A stretch of 35,215 bases of DNA from assembly GCA_017984835.1 (NCBI GenBank), contig JAGNYR010000015.1, positions 1 through 35,215 on the forward strand. Direction: 5' to 3'. The notes under the pieces are model-generated. The model ran no database searches and had not been told where the DNA came from. It saw nothing but the letters and a program-made list of their open reading frames with translations. Shown here one piece after another: positions 1-7,365 of this stretch. The stretch is from Flavobacterium sp. (lineage in GTDB: Bacteria; Bacteroidota; Bacteroidia; Flavobacteriales; Flavobacteriaceae). A program made the translations under genes and the position numbers. Position 1 is the first letter of the stretch, and every line of letters begins with the position of its first letter.

Positions 1-49
1 GACCTCAGGGTTATGAATCCTGCGCTCTAACCGACTGAGCTACCTCGCC
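1..49 (-). tRNA. tRNA-Met (CAT), 5' part, cut by window start
   Basis: Read on the minus strand, the sequence starts GGCGAGG (acceptor 5' strand), then TA, then a D-arm GCTC...GAGC, then an anticodon loop TTCATAA, giving anticodon CAT. The variable region and T-arm lie beyond the window start. The anticodon stem CAGGA/CCCTG carries one A-C mismatch next to the loop. A full Bacteroidota promoter lies upstream at 85-115. Elongator versus initiator identity is not proven. The acceptor and D-arm look like an elongator, but the 3' half that would settle it is missing. Confidence 0.9.
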
Positions 50-84
50 AAAATATCGGTTGTGCATCTAGTTCAATGCGGCTG

Positions 85-115
85 CAAATATACCATTTAT
101 ATGTAATTGTCCAAA
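85..115 (-). promoter_or_regulatory. Bacteroidota-type promoter of tRNA-Met
   Basis: On the minus strand TTTG (112-115) is followed by 19 bases and then TATATTTG (85-92). This matches the TTTG/TAnnTTTG consensus used by the primary sigma factor of Bacteroidota. The predicted start near 78 gives a leader of about 29 bases before the mature tRNA end at 49. Confidence 0.75.
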
Positions 116-193
116 TTTTATTTTGAAAAAAAATATTTTTTTTAAAGGTGTTTTTTTTAAATAAATATTATATATTTCGAAAAAATTTATACC

Positions 194-586
194 ATGTCTT
201 CAAAAGTACGTTACGAGATAGAATTCCCTATTAATTCTTCTCCGCAGTTATTATATCAATACATTTCTACGCCTTCTGGGTTGCAAGAGTGGTTTGCTGA
301 CAATGTCAATTCAAGAGGTGAAATTTTTACCTTTCAATGGGATGACTCTCAGGAGAATGCCAAATTGGTGTCTAAAAAAGCAGGCGAGAAAGTGAAGTTT
401 AAATGGCTGGATAGTGATAAAAAAGACACGGAATATTTTTTTGAAATCCGAATTCTTGAAGACGAAATAACGAAAGATGTTTCCTTGATGATCGTTGATT
501 TCTCTGAGCCAGACGAAGTGCAGGAATCCATCCAATTATGGGAAAATCAAGTATCTGATTTAAAACATGTCATAGGTTCTGTATAA
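194..586 (+). CDS. START-like (SRPBCC fold) domain protein
   Basis: The protein has 130 aa, no signal peptide and no membrane segment. The N-terminal pattern is beta strand (VRYEIEFPINSS), then helix (PQLLYQYISTPSGLQEWFAD), then alternating strands and a C-terminal amphipathic helix (IQLWENQVSDLKHVIGSV). This matches the AHSA1/START-like small proteins common in flavobacteria, whose cavity binds hydrophobic ligands in relatives. Ligand and role are unknown. The start ATG follows an AT-rich leader without a Shine-Dalgarno, which is normal here. A TATATTTC near 170 is only a partial promoter match. A terminator follows directly (609-634), so the gene is probably monocistronic. Confidence 0.85.
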   Translation: MSSKVRYEIEFPINSSPQLLYQYISTPSGLQEWFADNVNSRGEIFTFQWDDSQENAKLVSKKAGEKVKFKWLDSDKKDTEYFFEIRILEDEITKDVSLMIVDFSEPDEVQESIQLWENQVSDLKHVIGSV

Positions 587-601
587 AATTGTTTTTTAAA
601 C

Positions 602-609
602 TATATTTG
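602..609 (+). promoter_or_regulatory. -7 box TATATTTG of the aminotransferase gene
   Basis: TATATTTG matches the -7 element exactly. No TTG lies at the preferred distance upstream; the nearest, at 589-591, leaves only 10 bases. Initiation would fall near 616, inside the loop of the terminator-like hairpin at 609-627, giving a leader of about 19 bases before the ATG at 635. Confidence 0.5.
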
Positions 610-634
610 TCCCACTAAAAATGGGACTTTTTTT
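609..634 (+). terminator. Intrinsic terminator after the START-like gene
   Basis: GTCCCA (609-614) pairs with TGGGAC (622-627) across a 7-base loop, followed by seven T (628-634). The T-run ends directly at the ATG of the next gene. Confidence 0.7.
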
Positions 635-1471
635 ATGATTAATTATAACGGCGAACTTCTCTCTAGCGATACGACTCTTTCTAATTCCAATCGTGCATTT
701 TTATACGGCGATGGTGTTTTTGAAACGCTAAAAATTCACAATCACTCGGTTCTTTTTTTAGAGGATCATTATTTTCGATTGATGGCTTCCATGCGCATTG
801 TTCGCATGCAGATTCCGGCTGATTTCACCTTAGAATATTTTGAAAGCCAACTGCTTACTTTAACAGATGCTTTAGGTATTTCAGAAAGTGCCCGTGTTCG
901 TTTTACGGTATTCAGAAAGGATGGAGGCTATTATTTGCCCCAAACACGTGAGATTTCGTTTGTAATTCAAGCTACTCAATTGGAGACTAAAGAATACCAG
1001 TGCAGCGAGGTGCCTTATGAAGTGGATTTGTATAAAGATTTTTTTGTACCTAAGACTTTATTGTCAACTTTAAAAACAACCAACAAGATGTTGTCGATCA
1101 CAGGTAGTATATATGCCCATGAAAATGGATTGCAAAATGCCTTGGTACTCAATGATGATAAAAATGTTGCCGAAGCATTGAATGGCTCTCTGTTTATGTT
1201 GATGGGCCACACCCTAATCACGCCACCACTCTCAGAAGGATGTTTGAATGGGATGATGCGTAAGCAATTGTTGGTGCTTGCCAAAAAGATAGATGGATTG
1301 GAAGTTGTAGAAAAAGCCATCTCTCCGTTTGATCTTCAAAAAGCAGATGAATTATTTGTTTGCAATATCATGACGGGAGTCCAACCAATTACACAATACA
1401 GAAAGAAAAGCTACACGAATACCCTAGCGAAACAGCTTACCGTTTTGCTTAATGAATTGATCGCAGGTTAG
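635..1471 (+). CDS. Class IV PLP aminotransferase (aminodeoxychorismate lyase / branched-chain aminotransferase-like)
   Basis: At 278 aa this is the usual length for fold-type IV PLP enzymes. The N-terminal FLYGDGVFETL (22-32) is the conserved substrate/dimer segment. K147 in STLKTTNKML is the expected Schiff-base lysine. The AEALNGSLFML block (179-189) corresponds to the family's E-x-x-x-N-x-F cofactor region, and TPPLSEGCLNGMMR corresponds to the TP...IL.G..R phosphate-binding end. Family members include PabC (4-aminobenzoate for folate), IlvE and D-amino acid transaminases. Sequence alone cannot separate these; PabC-like is my guess because the protein is short and solitary. Its stop overlaps the convergent YqgE/AlgH stop by three bases. 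Confidence 0.85.
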   Translation: MINYNGELLSSDTTLSNSNRAFLYGDGVFETLKIHNHSVLFLEDHYFRLMASMRIVRMQIPADFTLEYFESQLLTLTDALGISESARVRFTVFRKDGGYYLPQTREISFVIQATQLETKEYQCSEVPYEVDLYKDFFVPKTLLSTLKTTNKMLSITGSIYAHENGLQNALVLNDDKNVAEALNGSLFMLMGHTLITPPLSEGCLNGMMRKQLLVLAKKIDGLEVVEKAISPFDLQKADELFVCNIMTGVQPITQYRKKSYTNTLAKQLTVLLNELIAG

Positions 1472-2028
1472 TTTAATATGGGGTTTTCGGGTGCATTGGA
1501 CCAAAGGAGGTAATCGCCACCAAGTGCCGCAATTTTTTGTTTCCAAAAATTTTTAGAACTCTTTTGTAATAGTTTGATCTTGTGTTTGTTGATGACCGGA
1601 ATCCACGATTTATGATCAATCTCTGATTCAAGTTGGTTGCGGGTCCATCCCGAGTAGCCAAGAAAAAACCGAATGTTTTCTTTTGTAATGAGACCTTGAT
1701 TGATGAGGTTTTTTGTAAGTTCAAAATCGCCACCCCAATAAATACCATCTGCGATTTCAATACTATTCGTAATCAGTTCGGGTAGGGTATGAATGAAATA
1801 CAAATTGTCTTGTTCGACAGGTCCGCCGTCATATACAACGAAATCAGCATGGATGTCGTCAATTAATTCATGTAATGTATGTGAGGTAGGTTTGTTGAGT
1901 ACAAATCCCACCGACCCATTGTCGTTGTGCTCTGTGAGTAAAATTACACTTCTGTTAAAAGTACTATCGCCAATAATGGAAGGATCTGAAACAAGCAGTA
2001 GCCCTTTTTCGATTTTCTTTAGAACCAT
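1468..2028 (-). CDS. YqgE/AlgH family protein (UPF0301)
   Basis: The protein has 186 aa from the chosen start and is soluble. KGLLLVSDPSIIGDSTFNRS followed by VILLTEH and GSVGFVLNKPT is the family's signature N-terminus. The later GG.V...L..LH pattern (YDGGPVEQDNLYFIHTLPE) and YWGGDFE, FFLGYSGW also match. AlgH was named for an effect on alginate transcription in Pseudomonas, but the biochemical role is not settled. A TTG two codons upstream (2034) could extend the frame, but the ATG at 2028 (MVLKKIEKG) fits the family start. It converges on and overlaps the aminotransferase gene by three bases. Confidence 0.93.
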   Translation of the reverse strand: MVLKKIEKGLLLVSDPSIIGDSTFNRSVILLTEHNDNGSVGFVLNKPTSHTLHELIDDIHADFVVYDGGPVEQDNLYFIHTLPELITNSIEIADGIYWGGDFELTKNLINQGLITKENIRFFLGYSGWTRNQLESEIDHKSWIPVINKHKIKLLQKSSKNFWKQKIAALGGDYLLWSNAPENPILN

Positions 2029-2110
2029 GAACAATCATTTTTTATAAAAGTAGAAAAAAGAAGCTTACAAAATTATTTTTATCTAAAGATTTTAGGTTTC
2101 GATAGGGGTC

Positions 2111-2140
2111 AAAAAAAAATCACCCGCATTGCGAGTGATT
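2111..2140 (-). terminator. Intrinsic terminator of the HU gene
   Basis: AATCAC (2118-2123) and GTGATT (2135-2140) enclose an inner CGC/GCG stem with a three-base loop. On the minus strand the hairpin is followed by a run of T (2119 down to 2111). It sits about 30 bases after the HU stop codon. Confidence 0.8.
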
Positions 2141-2166
2141 CATTTATTTCAAAACTGAAAATTAGA

Positions 2167-2439
2167 CTAGTTCACAGAACCTTCTAATTCAGCACCAGCT
2201 TTAAATTTAACTACATTTTTAGCAGCGATTTTGATAGTTTTTCCAGTTTGTGGATTTCTACCATCTCTTGCAGCTCTTTTAGTTACAGACCAAGATCCGA
2301 AACCTACTAAAGATACTCTACCACCTTTTTTCAAAGTAGCACCTACGTTACCTAAAAATGACTCTAAAGCTAATTTTGCAGCAGCTTTAGTAATACCTGC
2401 GTCAGCAGCAATTGCATCGATTAATTCTGATTTGTTCAT
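2167..2439 (-). CDS. hup: HU family DNA-binding protein
   Basis: At 90 aa this is full length for HU. The helical N-terminus (MNKSELIDAIAADAGITKAA) dimerises, and GRVSLVGFGSWSV forms the central sheet. The beta-arm RDGRNPQTGKTIKIAAKNVV carries the conserved R-N-P-x-T-G that inserts into the minor groove. HU bends and compacts the nucleoid without strong sequence preference. IHF-type proteins share the fold, but the standard-length arm and solitary gene favour HU. It has its own promoter (2486-2515) and terminator, with a leader of about 40 bases. The even, adenine- and thymine-rich codon use fits a highly expressed gene. Confidence 0.96.
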   Translation of the reverse strand: MNKSELIDAIAADAGITKAAAKLALESFLGNVGATLKKGGRVSLVGFGSWSVTKRAARDGRNPQTGKTIKIAAKNVVKFKAGAELEGSVN

Positions 2440-2485
2440 AATAATTGTTTATTAATGTTGGGTTAAACTTTATTGTTAATCAAAA

Positions 2486-2515
2486 CAAATTTAATAGAAA
2501 ATATAGAGCACACAA
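2486..2515 (-). promoter_or_regulatory. HU promoter
   Basis: On the minus strand TTG (2513-2515), 19 bases, then TAAATTTG (2486-2493). This is a full match to the Bacteroidota TTG/TAnnTTTG promoter. Predicted start near 2479. Confidence 0.75.
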
Positions 2516-2621
2516 GCGTTCCGAGCGTTTTTCATCAATTTTGTTGATAACTCAATTGATTTGTTAATAAAGCGGCTGTTTTTTAGGCGTTTTACCCTTG
2601 ATTTTACACAAAAACCGCCTA

Positions 2622-3569
2622 CTATAACGCTTTCGCTGCGCTTTCAAACGTCATCCCGTTCAATATTTCATGCGTTTTCATGCGCTTTTTTCCTGGAAAT
2701 TGAATGCTTTTGATATCCAATAGTCCGTTGATCACCGCAATCTTCAATTCTTTTTTTGTGGCAATCAGTTGGCCTATTTCAAAATCGTGGTTTTCCATTA
2801 CAAAATCGGCTTCATAGATTTTTACATTCCATTCTTCCTTGTTGTTATGAATAAAACACCATGCGCTTGGATAAGGTGATAACCCGCGAATTAAGTTGTG
2901 GATTTCGGCACCCGTTTTCGAAAAATCAATTTTACAGTTGTCTTTGTTTAGTTTGTAGGCGGTTTGGATGTCTTGCGCGTCCACTTGAAGGGTCGTGTTG
3001 ATTTCTTGTTTTTCAATCAGTTCAAGTGTTTCAATCACCGTAGATTGTCCGAGATGCATAAGTTTGTCATGTAATGCTCCGGCATCTTCATTTGCTAGAA
3101 TCGGACATTCTTTGCTAAGAATCATGGCTCCGGTATCGATTTTATCATCAATAAAAAAGGTAGTAACTCCTGTTTTTGTTTCACCATTGATAATGGCCCA
3201 ATTAATAGGAGCAGCTCCTCTATATTGAGGTAGTAAAGAGGCGTGCAAATTAAAAGTCCCCAATGCAGGCATTTTCCAAACTACTTCTGGCAGCATTCTA
3301 AAGGCAACGACTACTTGTAAATTGGCGTTCAAACTTTTTAATTCTGATAAAAAGGCCTCATCTTTTAAGTTCGTGGGTTGCAATAGAGTTAAATTGTTTG
3401 CCAAGGCATAGTCTTTTACCGCAGAATATTTGATCTTTTGTCCTCTTCCAGCTGGTTTGTCTGCGGCCGTAATCACTCCAACGACGTCGTACTTATTTTT
3501 GATCAGTGTGTCTAAGATTCCCACAGCAAATTCGGGAGTTCCCATAAATACAATGCGTAATTTTTCCAT
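2622..3569 (-). CDS. fmt: Methionyl-tRNA formyltransferase
   Basis: The enzyme formylates initiator Met-tRNA using 10-formyltetrahydrofolate. LRIVFMGTPEFA near residue 5 is the Rossmann start. FNLHASLLPQYRGAAPINWA holds the catalytic Asn/His region, and GVTTFFIDDKIDTGAMI supplies the conserved Asp. The C-terminal OB-like tRNA-binding domain follows (from about residue 205). The length of 315 aa is normal. I start at the ATG ending at 3569 (MEKLRIVF), one base after the recQ stop. An in-frame ATG seven codons upstream (3590) lies inside recQ and would add residues not typical of the family. recQ and fmt are probably cotranscribed. Confidence 0.96.
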   Translation of the reverse strand: MEKLRIVFMGTPEFAVGILDTLIKNKYDVVGVITAADKPAGRGQKIKYSAVKDYALANNLTLLQPTNLKDEAFLSELKSLNANLQVVVAFRMLPEVVWKMPALGTFNLHASLLPQYRGAAPINWAIINGETKTGVTTFFIDDKIDTGAMILSKECPILANEDAGALHDKLMHLGQSTVIETLELIEKQEINTTLQVDAQDIQTAYKLNKDNCKIDFSKTGAEIHNLIRGLSPYPSAWCFIHNNKEEWNVKIYEADFVMENHDFEIGQLIATKKELKIAVINGLLDIKSIQFPGKKRMKTHEILNGMTFESAAKAL

Positions 3570-3570
3570 T

Positions 3571-5460
3571 TTATTTGATTGAATATTCATTGTTAGGTTG
3601 TATGTATATGCGATCTTTGTCTAATAATTCTTGCAGTGCAAAGATAATATCGTCTTTAGAAAAAGGCGTTCTTTTTTCAATTTCTCTTGAACTCATGCTT
3701 TCTGCTTGTAAAAGAGCATAAATCGTTTCCACAATTGATTGGGTTGGAGTTGCTTTTTTTGCTTTTGAAATACAATGCGAACAAATCCCACATTGATCGG
3801 ATGTTTTTTCTCCAAAATACGTTCGGAGTAGGCTGCTTTTGCACGAATTTGTATCAGAAATATACTGTAAAACAGCTTGAAATTGATCGACTTTTAACTT
3901 ATTTTGGTGTTCAAGTATTTTGCTCACACGGTTGATGTTCTTTTCGTCTTCGCGAACTTCATTGAATAAGATGGTTGAATCGTTATTCGTAGTTGCCAAA
4001 TCGATGCAATTTTTTTCATGAAGCTTATTTAAAATCGCCATGATTTTTCCTTCATCGGTGTTTGATTTCTTTGCAATGAGGGGTAGGTTTATCGAAGTTT
4101 TGGCATCATAAATACCTGGATTTGTTCTTAGGATGGTTAACAATACTTCTTCATCATGGGGGTTCAAACTGATGTATCGGATGACTTCTTTTGAAGGGAT
4201 GATGAATTGTAGGGAAACTTTAGAAGAAAACTCTTGTGTAATGGAGATGATTCCTTGACGGTCTAGGAACTGCAAGGCATTGTATGTCTTGAGTATCGGA
4301 AAACCATATTTGGAGCAAAAATGATGTAAATTAAAGTTGAAACTTTCATTAAATCCTTCGCCGTACGCAATTTGAAAATAGTTAAAAAGTTTGATCAAGA
4401 TTGTTTTTAGAAAATCTTTATCGCATAATACAGCAATAAACTGAGATTGAGCATGGAGGGTATCAGAGGAATTAACCAATAAAATTGCATATGCTTTTTC
4501 GCCATTTCTACCGGCACGACCGGCTTCTTGGTAATAATTTTCTAAATTAGGTGGAATATGTAAATGAATCACCGATTTCACATCTGGCTTGTCAATTCCC
4601 ATTCCAAAAGCATTGGTAGCTACCATGACTTGCGCTTTGTTTGACATCCAAAGTTGCATGTTGGCTTCCTTTTCTTTTGGAGGAAGTCCTCCGTGGTAAT
4701 AGGTAGCAGAAAAGCCTAATTTTTGTAATTGGTTGGCAGTGTCCAGACATGCTTTTCTATTGGTGACATAGATGATAGCCGACTCTTTGTTTTTGGTCAG
4801 AATTTGTTGAATCAGGTGTAGTTTGTCTTCGGTAGGAATGACCATATAAGCCAAATTTTTTCTTTCAAATGATTTCGAAAAATAGGCTGTATTTTCTAAT
4901 TCCAGTTGCTTTACGATGTCTTCTTTTACCTGGTTTGTTGCCGTAGCAGTCAAGGCTAAGAAAGGAACTTTTGTAAAATGCTTTTTTAAATTGTTTATTT
5001 TCAAAAAAGCAGGTCGAAAATCGTGACCCCATTGCGACACACAGTGCGCTTCATCAATGGCGATCAAGTTGATAGGTAGTGTTTTGATGCGGTCTAATAT
5101 CCAATCTATCTGGAGTCTTTCTGGGGATAGATACAGAAACTTATAATTACCATGTTGGCAGTTGTCCAAAAGATGAATCATTTCCTCTGTTGGAATGCCG
5201 CCTGTGAGTGCAATGGCTTTGATGTTTATTTTTTCCAGATTTTTGACTTGGTCTTTCATCAAAGCGACCAAAGGAGAAATGACAAGACAAATACCCTCTT
5301 TCATCATAGCCGGAACTTGAAAACAAATCGATTTTCCGCCGCCTGTTGGCAACAATGCAAGGGTATCGTTTCCTTCCATAACCGATTGGATGATTTCCTC
5401 TTGAGGCGATCTAAATCCGTCGTGTTTCCAATATTTCTGTAAAATTTCTAAAGCTGTCAA
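3571..5460 (-). CDS. recQ: RecQ-family ATP-dependent DNA helicase
   Basis: The protein has 629 aa. Motif 0 (GFRSPQEEII) precedes Walker A LPTGGGKS (37-44). DEAH is at 135-138 inside IDEAHCVSQWGHDFRP, the RecQ aromatic-rich loop. ALTATA (motif III) and QEAGRAGRNG (motif VI) follow. The zinc-binding C-x16-C-x2-C-x2-C cluster comes late (from CKSSLLRTYFGE to CGICSHC). RecQ unwinds DNA 3'-5' in recombination and fork repair. No HRDC domain is visible; the last 55 residues look like a small helical or winged unit. The start is a TTG: there is no in-frame ATG until residue 28, and an upstream in-frame TGA blocks extension. Flavobacteria often carry more than one recQ. Confidence 0.95.
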   Translation of the reverse strand: MTALEILQKYWKHDGFRSPQEEIIQSVMEGNDTLALLPTGGGKSICFQVPAMMKEGICLVISPLVALMKDQVKNLEKINIKAIALTGGIPTEEMIHLLDNCQHGNYKFLYLSPERLQIDWILDRIKTLPINLIAIDEAHCVSQWGHDFRPAFLKINNLKKHFTKVPFLALTATATNQVKEDIVKQLELENTAYFSKSFERKNLAYMVIPTEDKLHLIQQILTKNKESAIIYVTNRKACLDTANQLQKLGFSATYYHGGLPPKEKEANMQLWMSNKAQVMVATNAFGMGIDKPDVKSVIHLHIPPNLENYYQEAGRAGRNGEKAYAILLVNSSDTLHAQSQFIAVLCDKDFLKTILIKLFNYFQIAYGEGFNESFNFNLHHFCSKYGFPILKTYNALQFLDRQGIISITQEFSSKVSLQFIIPSKEVIRYISLNPHDEEVLLTILRTNPGIYDAKTSINLPLIAKKSNTDEGKIMAILNKLHEKNCIDLATTNNDSTILFNEVREDEKNINRVSKILEHQNKLKVDQFQAVLQYISDTNSCKSSLLRTYFGEKTSDQCGICSHCISKAKKATPTQSIVETIYALLQAESMSSREIEKRTPFSKDDIIFALQELLDKDRIYIQPNNEYSIK

Positions 5461-5532
5461 AGGCGTCTTATTTATTCATCTTGTAGCAGAGAGAAAGGTA
5501 CAAATTTTTGTTCAGCTAAAAAAAGAAAAGGA

Positions 5533-6075
5533 TTATTTTGATTGTAATGCATTGAGAATGTAATCAATTCTATTCTCAACAGTATCTTTAGGGACTTCAA
5601 TGATAGAATAACCATATTTTTCATAGGTTTCTACCAAATGATTATGAATCAATTGCGCTTGTTCAAAATTCTCATAGCGTTCGTTATCACTTTCATAGAT
5701 GTCTTCCCAAGGAGGAAGGATGAAAATAGAACTGTAGGTATGTTCTTTGCAAGCCAGATCAAAAAAAGAAGGGTAGCTATCGCCAATGTAGTGCATGTAA
5801 GCCAAAACATCTGGAATGCCTCGGTCCAAAAAAACTATTTCATGCGCTTCTTTTTTTGCGCTTTCAAATTGTTTTTTTCTTCCTTCCAGTAATAACTCGC
5901 TAAAAAGTAGCGGTTTTTCAAGAAATAATTGTTCGATGCCCTGTTTTTTTGCTTCGAGTGTAACCTCTCGCGAAATTTCTGGATAACAACAGTGTCCCAT
6001 TGATTTTAAAGTATCAATAATGGTTGTTTTTCCGGTTCCAGGACCTCCAATGATGACAACGATTTCTTTTTCCAC
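5533..6075 (-). CDS. AAA_28-type P-loop ATPase/kinase-like protein
   Basis: About 180 aa, soluble. Walker A GGPGTGKTT lies at the very N-terminus. EISREVT and FLDRGIPDVLAYMHY (Walker B-like D-R-G) are typical of the AAA_28 / NadR-C / Ttd14-like nucleotide kinase group. The late helix with NRIDYILNAL closes the fold. The substrate is unknown. The start is ambiguous. No ATG exists. The frame can begin at TTG (6096) or GTG (6075). A TAAATTTG promoter-like box at 6094-6101 (minus) covers the TTG, which favours GTG and the start MEKEIVVIIGGPG. Confidence 0.8.
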   Translation of the reverse strand: MEKEIVVIIGGPGTGKTTIIDTLKSMGHCCYPEISREVTLEAKKQGIEQLFLEKPLLFSELLLEGRKKQFESAKKEAHEIVFLDRGIPDVLAYMHYIGDSYPSFFDLACKEHTYSSIFILPPWEDIYESDNERYENFEQAQLIHNHLVETYEKYGYSIIEVPKDTVENRIDYILNALQSK

Positions 6076-6276
6076 TGTTTTTTGAATAAGCTGCAAATTT
6101 ATTCAAAGAATTTAGATTTTTGAGCTTCCACTATTATTTTTTAAAATTAAATTTATTTGGGTAATAAACTTGGGATTAAATCCATCTAAAACAAGGGGAA
6201 AGCACCAATTAAGTACCCTTCATTTTTGCCTCAAAAAAATCTAAAATGGAACCTATTATATTTGATATCAAAAACG

Positions 6277-6284
6277 TATATTTG
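6277..6284 (+). promoter_or_regulatory. -7 box TATATTTG before the DUF493 gene
   Basis: TATATTTG at 6277-6284 matches the -7 consensus, and a second TATATTTG lies exactly 20 bases upstream (6257-6264). Neither has a TTG at ideal spacing. Initiation from the downstream box, near 6291, would give a leader of about 15 bases to the ATG at 6306. Confidence 0.45.
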
Positions 6285-6305
6285 CCTTTAATATTTTTTG
6301 ACAGA

Positions 6306-6590
6306 ATGGATAAGAAAACGGAAGAGTTTTATATTAGATTAAAAGAAGAATTGGCCAGTACTTCGGTTTGGCCTTCCGAATATTTGTATAAATTCATTGT
6401 TCCAACGGATGCAAGTAAAATTGTTGAAGTAGAGCAGGCCTTTGATAATATGGGAGCGGTCATAAAAACGACCCCGTCAAAAACAGGAAAATACACCAGT
6501 GTTTCCATCAATGTTTTTATGCAAAATCCAGATCATGTAGTAGAAAAATACCTTGAAGTTTCAACCATTGAAGGAATAATCTCATTTTAA
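6306..6590 (+). CDS. DUF493 family protein
   Basis: 94 aa from the chosen start. The pattern FYIRLKEEL...WPSEYLYKFIVPTD...AFDNMGAVIKTTPSKTGKYTSVSINVFM fits DUF493, a small ferredoxin-like alpha/beta fold found across bacteria (E. coli YbeD type), proposed to be an ACT-like regulatory unit. The function is not established. A longer frame from 6246 exists, but its first 20 codons lie within the promoter-like boxes, so MDKKTEEF is the better start. It sits two bases upstream of the DUF4290 gene and is almost certainly cotranscribed with it and murA. Confidence 0.85.
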   Translation: MDKKTEEFYIRLKEELASTSVWPSEYLYKFIVPTDASKIVEVEQAFDNMGAVIKTTPSKTGKYTSVSINVFMQNPDHVVEKYLEVSTIEGIISF

Positions 6591-6592
6591 AT

Positions 6593-7321
6593 ATGGATAC
6601 AAAGTATATTAAAGAAAATGCTAACGATGTAGTTGCCCATTTAGAATACAATGCAGAACGTTCGCATTTGATTATCCCTGAATACGGTAGACATTTACAG
6701 AAATTGATTGATCAAGCAACAGAAATAACGGATGATGTTGAACGCAACAAAGCTGCAAAATACATCATACGTGTCATGGGTGGTCTAAACCCGCATTTGA
6801 GAGATGTACCTGATTTTCAGCACAAATTATGGGATCAATTGTTCATTATGTCAGATTTTAGACTGATTGCTGATTCTCCTTATCCAATACCAACAAGAGA
6901 TGTGATTAATTTAAAACCTGAAATTTTAGATTATCCTCAAAAATTTCCTAAATACCGATTTTATGGAAACAACATCAAGTACATGATTGATGTGGCCAAC
7001 AAATGGGAAGAGGGCGATAAAAAAGACGCTTTGGTTCGTGTGATTGCAAACCACATGAAAAAGATGTACTTGAGCTGGAACAAAGACATGGTAGAGGATC
7101 GCGTGATTTTTGAACATTTGTTCGAATTATCAGAAGGCACCTTGAATTTGCTTCAAGGCGATGAAGAGCTTACCAACACAACGCAACTGATCAAAATCAA
7201 CAATAAAGTGACCAACAAAGTAATGTCGGCACCTCAAAAAAATCTTAAAATTCAGTCGTTTAAGAAAAATAACAATAATGGTAAAAAACCATTCGTAAAA
7301 AAAAATAATAACCAACAGTAA
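6593..7321 (+). CDS. DUF4290 domain protein
   Basis: 242 aa, soluble, with no signal peptide. The body (residues 1-190), with motifs LEYNAERSHLIIPEYGRHLQ, IRVMGGLNPHLRDV and DFQHKLWDQLF, is the Bacteroidota-restricted DUF4290 family. The function is unknown. The last 30 residues are a low-complexity basic tail rich in Lys and Asn, which could contact RNA or another polyanion (inference). It lies between DUF493 (2 bases) and murA (44 bases) on the same strand. I recall this gene order from other flavobacteria, which suggests a link to peptidoglycan synthesis or simply a stable housekeeping operon. Confidence 0.88.
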   Translation: MDTKYIKENANDVVAHLEYNAERSHLIIPEYGRHLQKLIDQATEITDDVERNKAAKYIIRVMGGLNPHLRDVPDFQHKLWDQLFIMSDFRLIADSPYPIPTRDVINLKPEILDYPQKFPKYRFYGNNIKYMIDVANKWEEGDKKDALVRVIANHMKKMYLSWNKDMVEDRVIFEHLFELSEGTLNLLQGDEELTNTTQLIKINNKVTNKVMSAPQKNLKIQSFKKNNNNGKKPFVKKNNNQQ

Positions 7322-7365
7322 TCAAAGAAATTCGTTTCTTTGGAACTACTAATAATTTGATATCA

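Noticed and set aside
160..180. TATATTTC as promoter of the START-like gene
   Set aside because: The last base differs from TAnnTTTG and no TTG lies at a suitable distance, so I did not list it.
3571..6096. recQ and P-loop ATPase as a defence island
   Set aside because: recQ is paired with fmt, and no nuclease, restriction or toxin gene is present.
6094..6101. Minus-strand TAAATTTG as an established promoter of the P-loop ATPase gene
   Set aside because: No -33 TTG at a suitable distance; used only as a hint for the GTG start.
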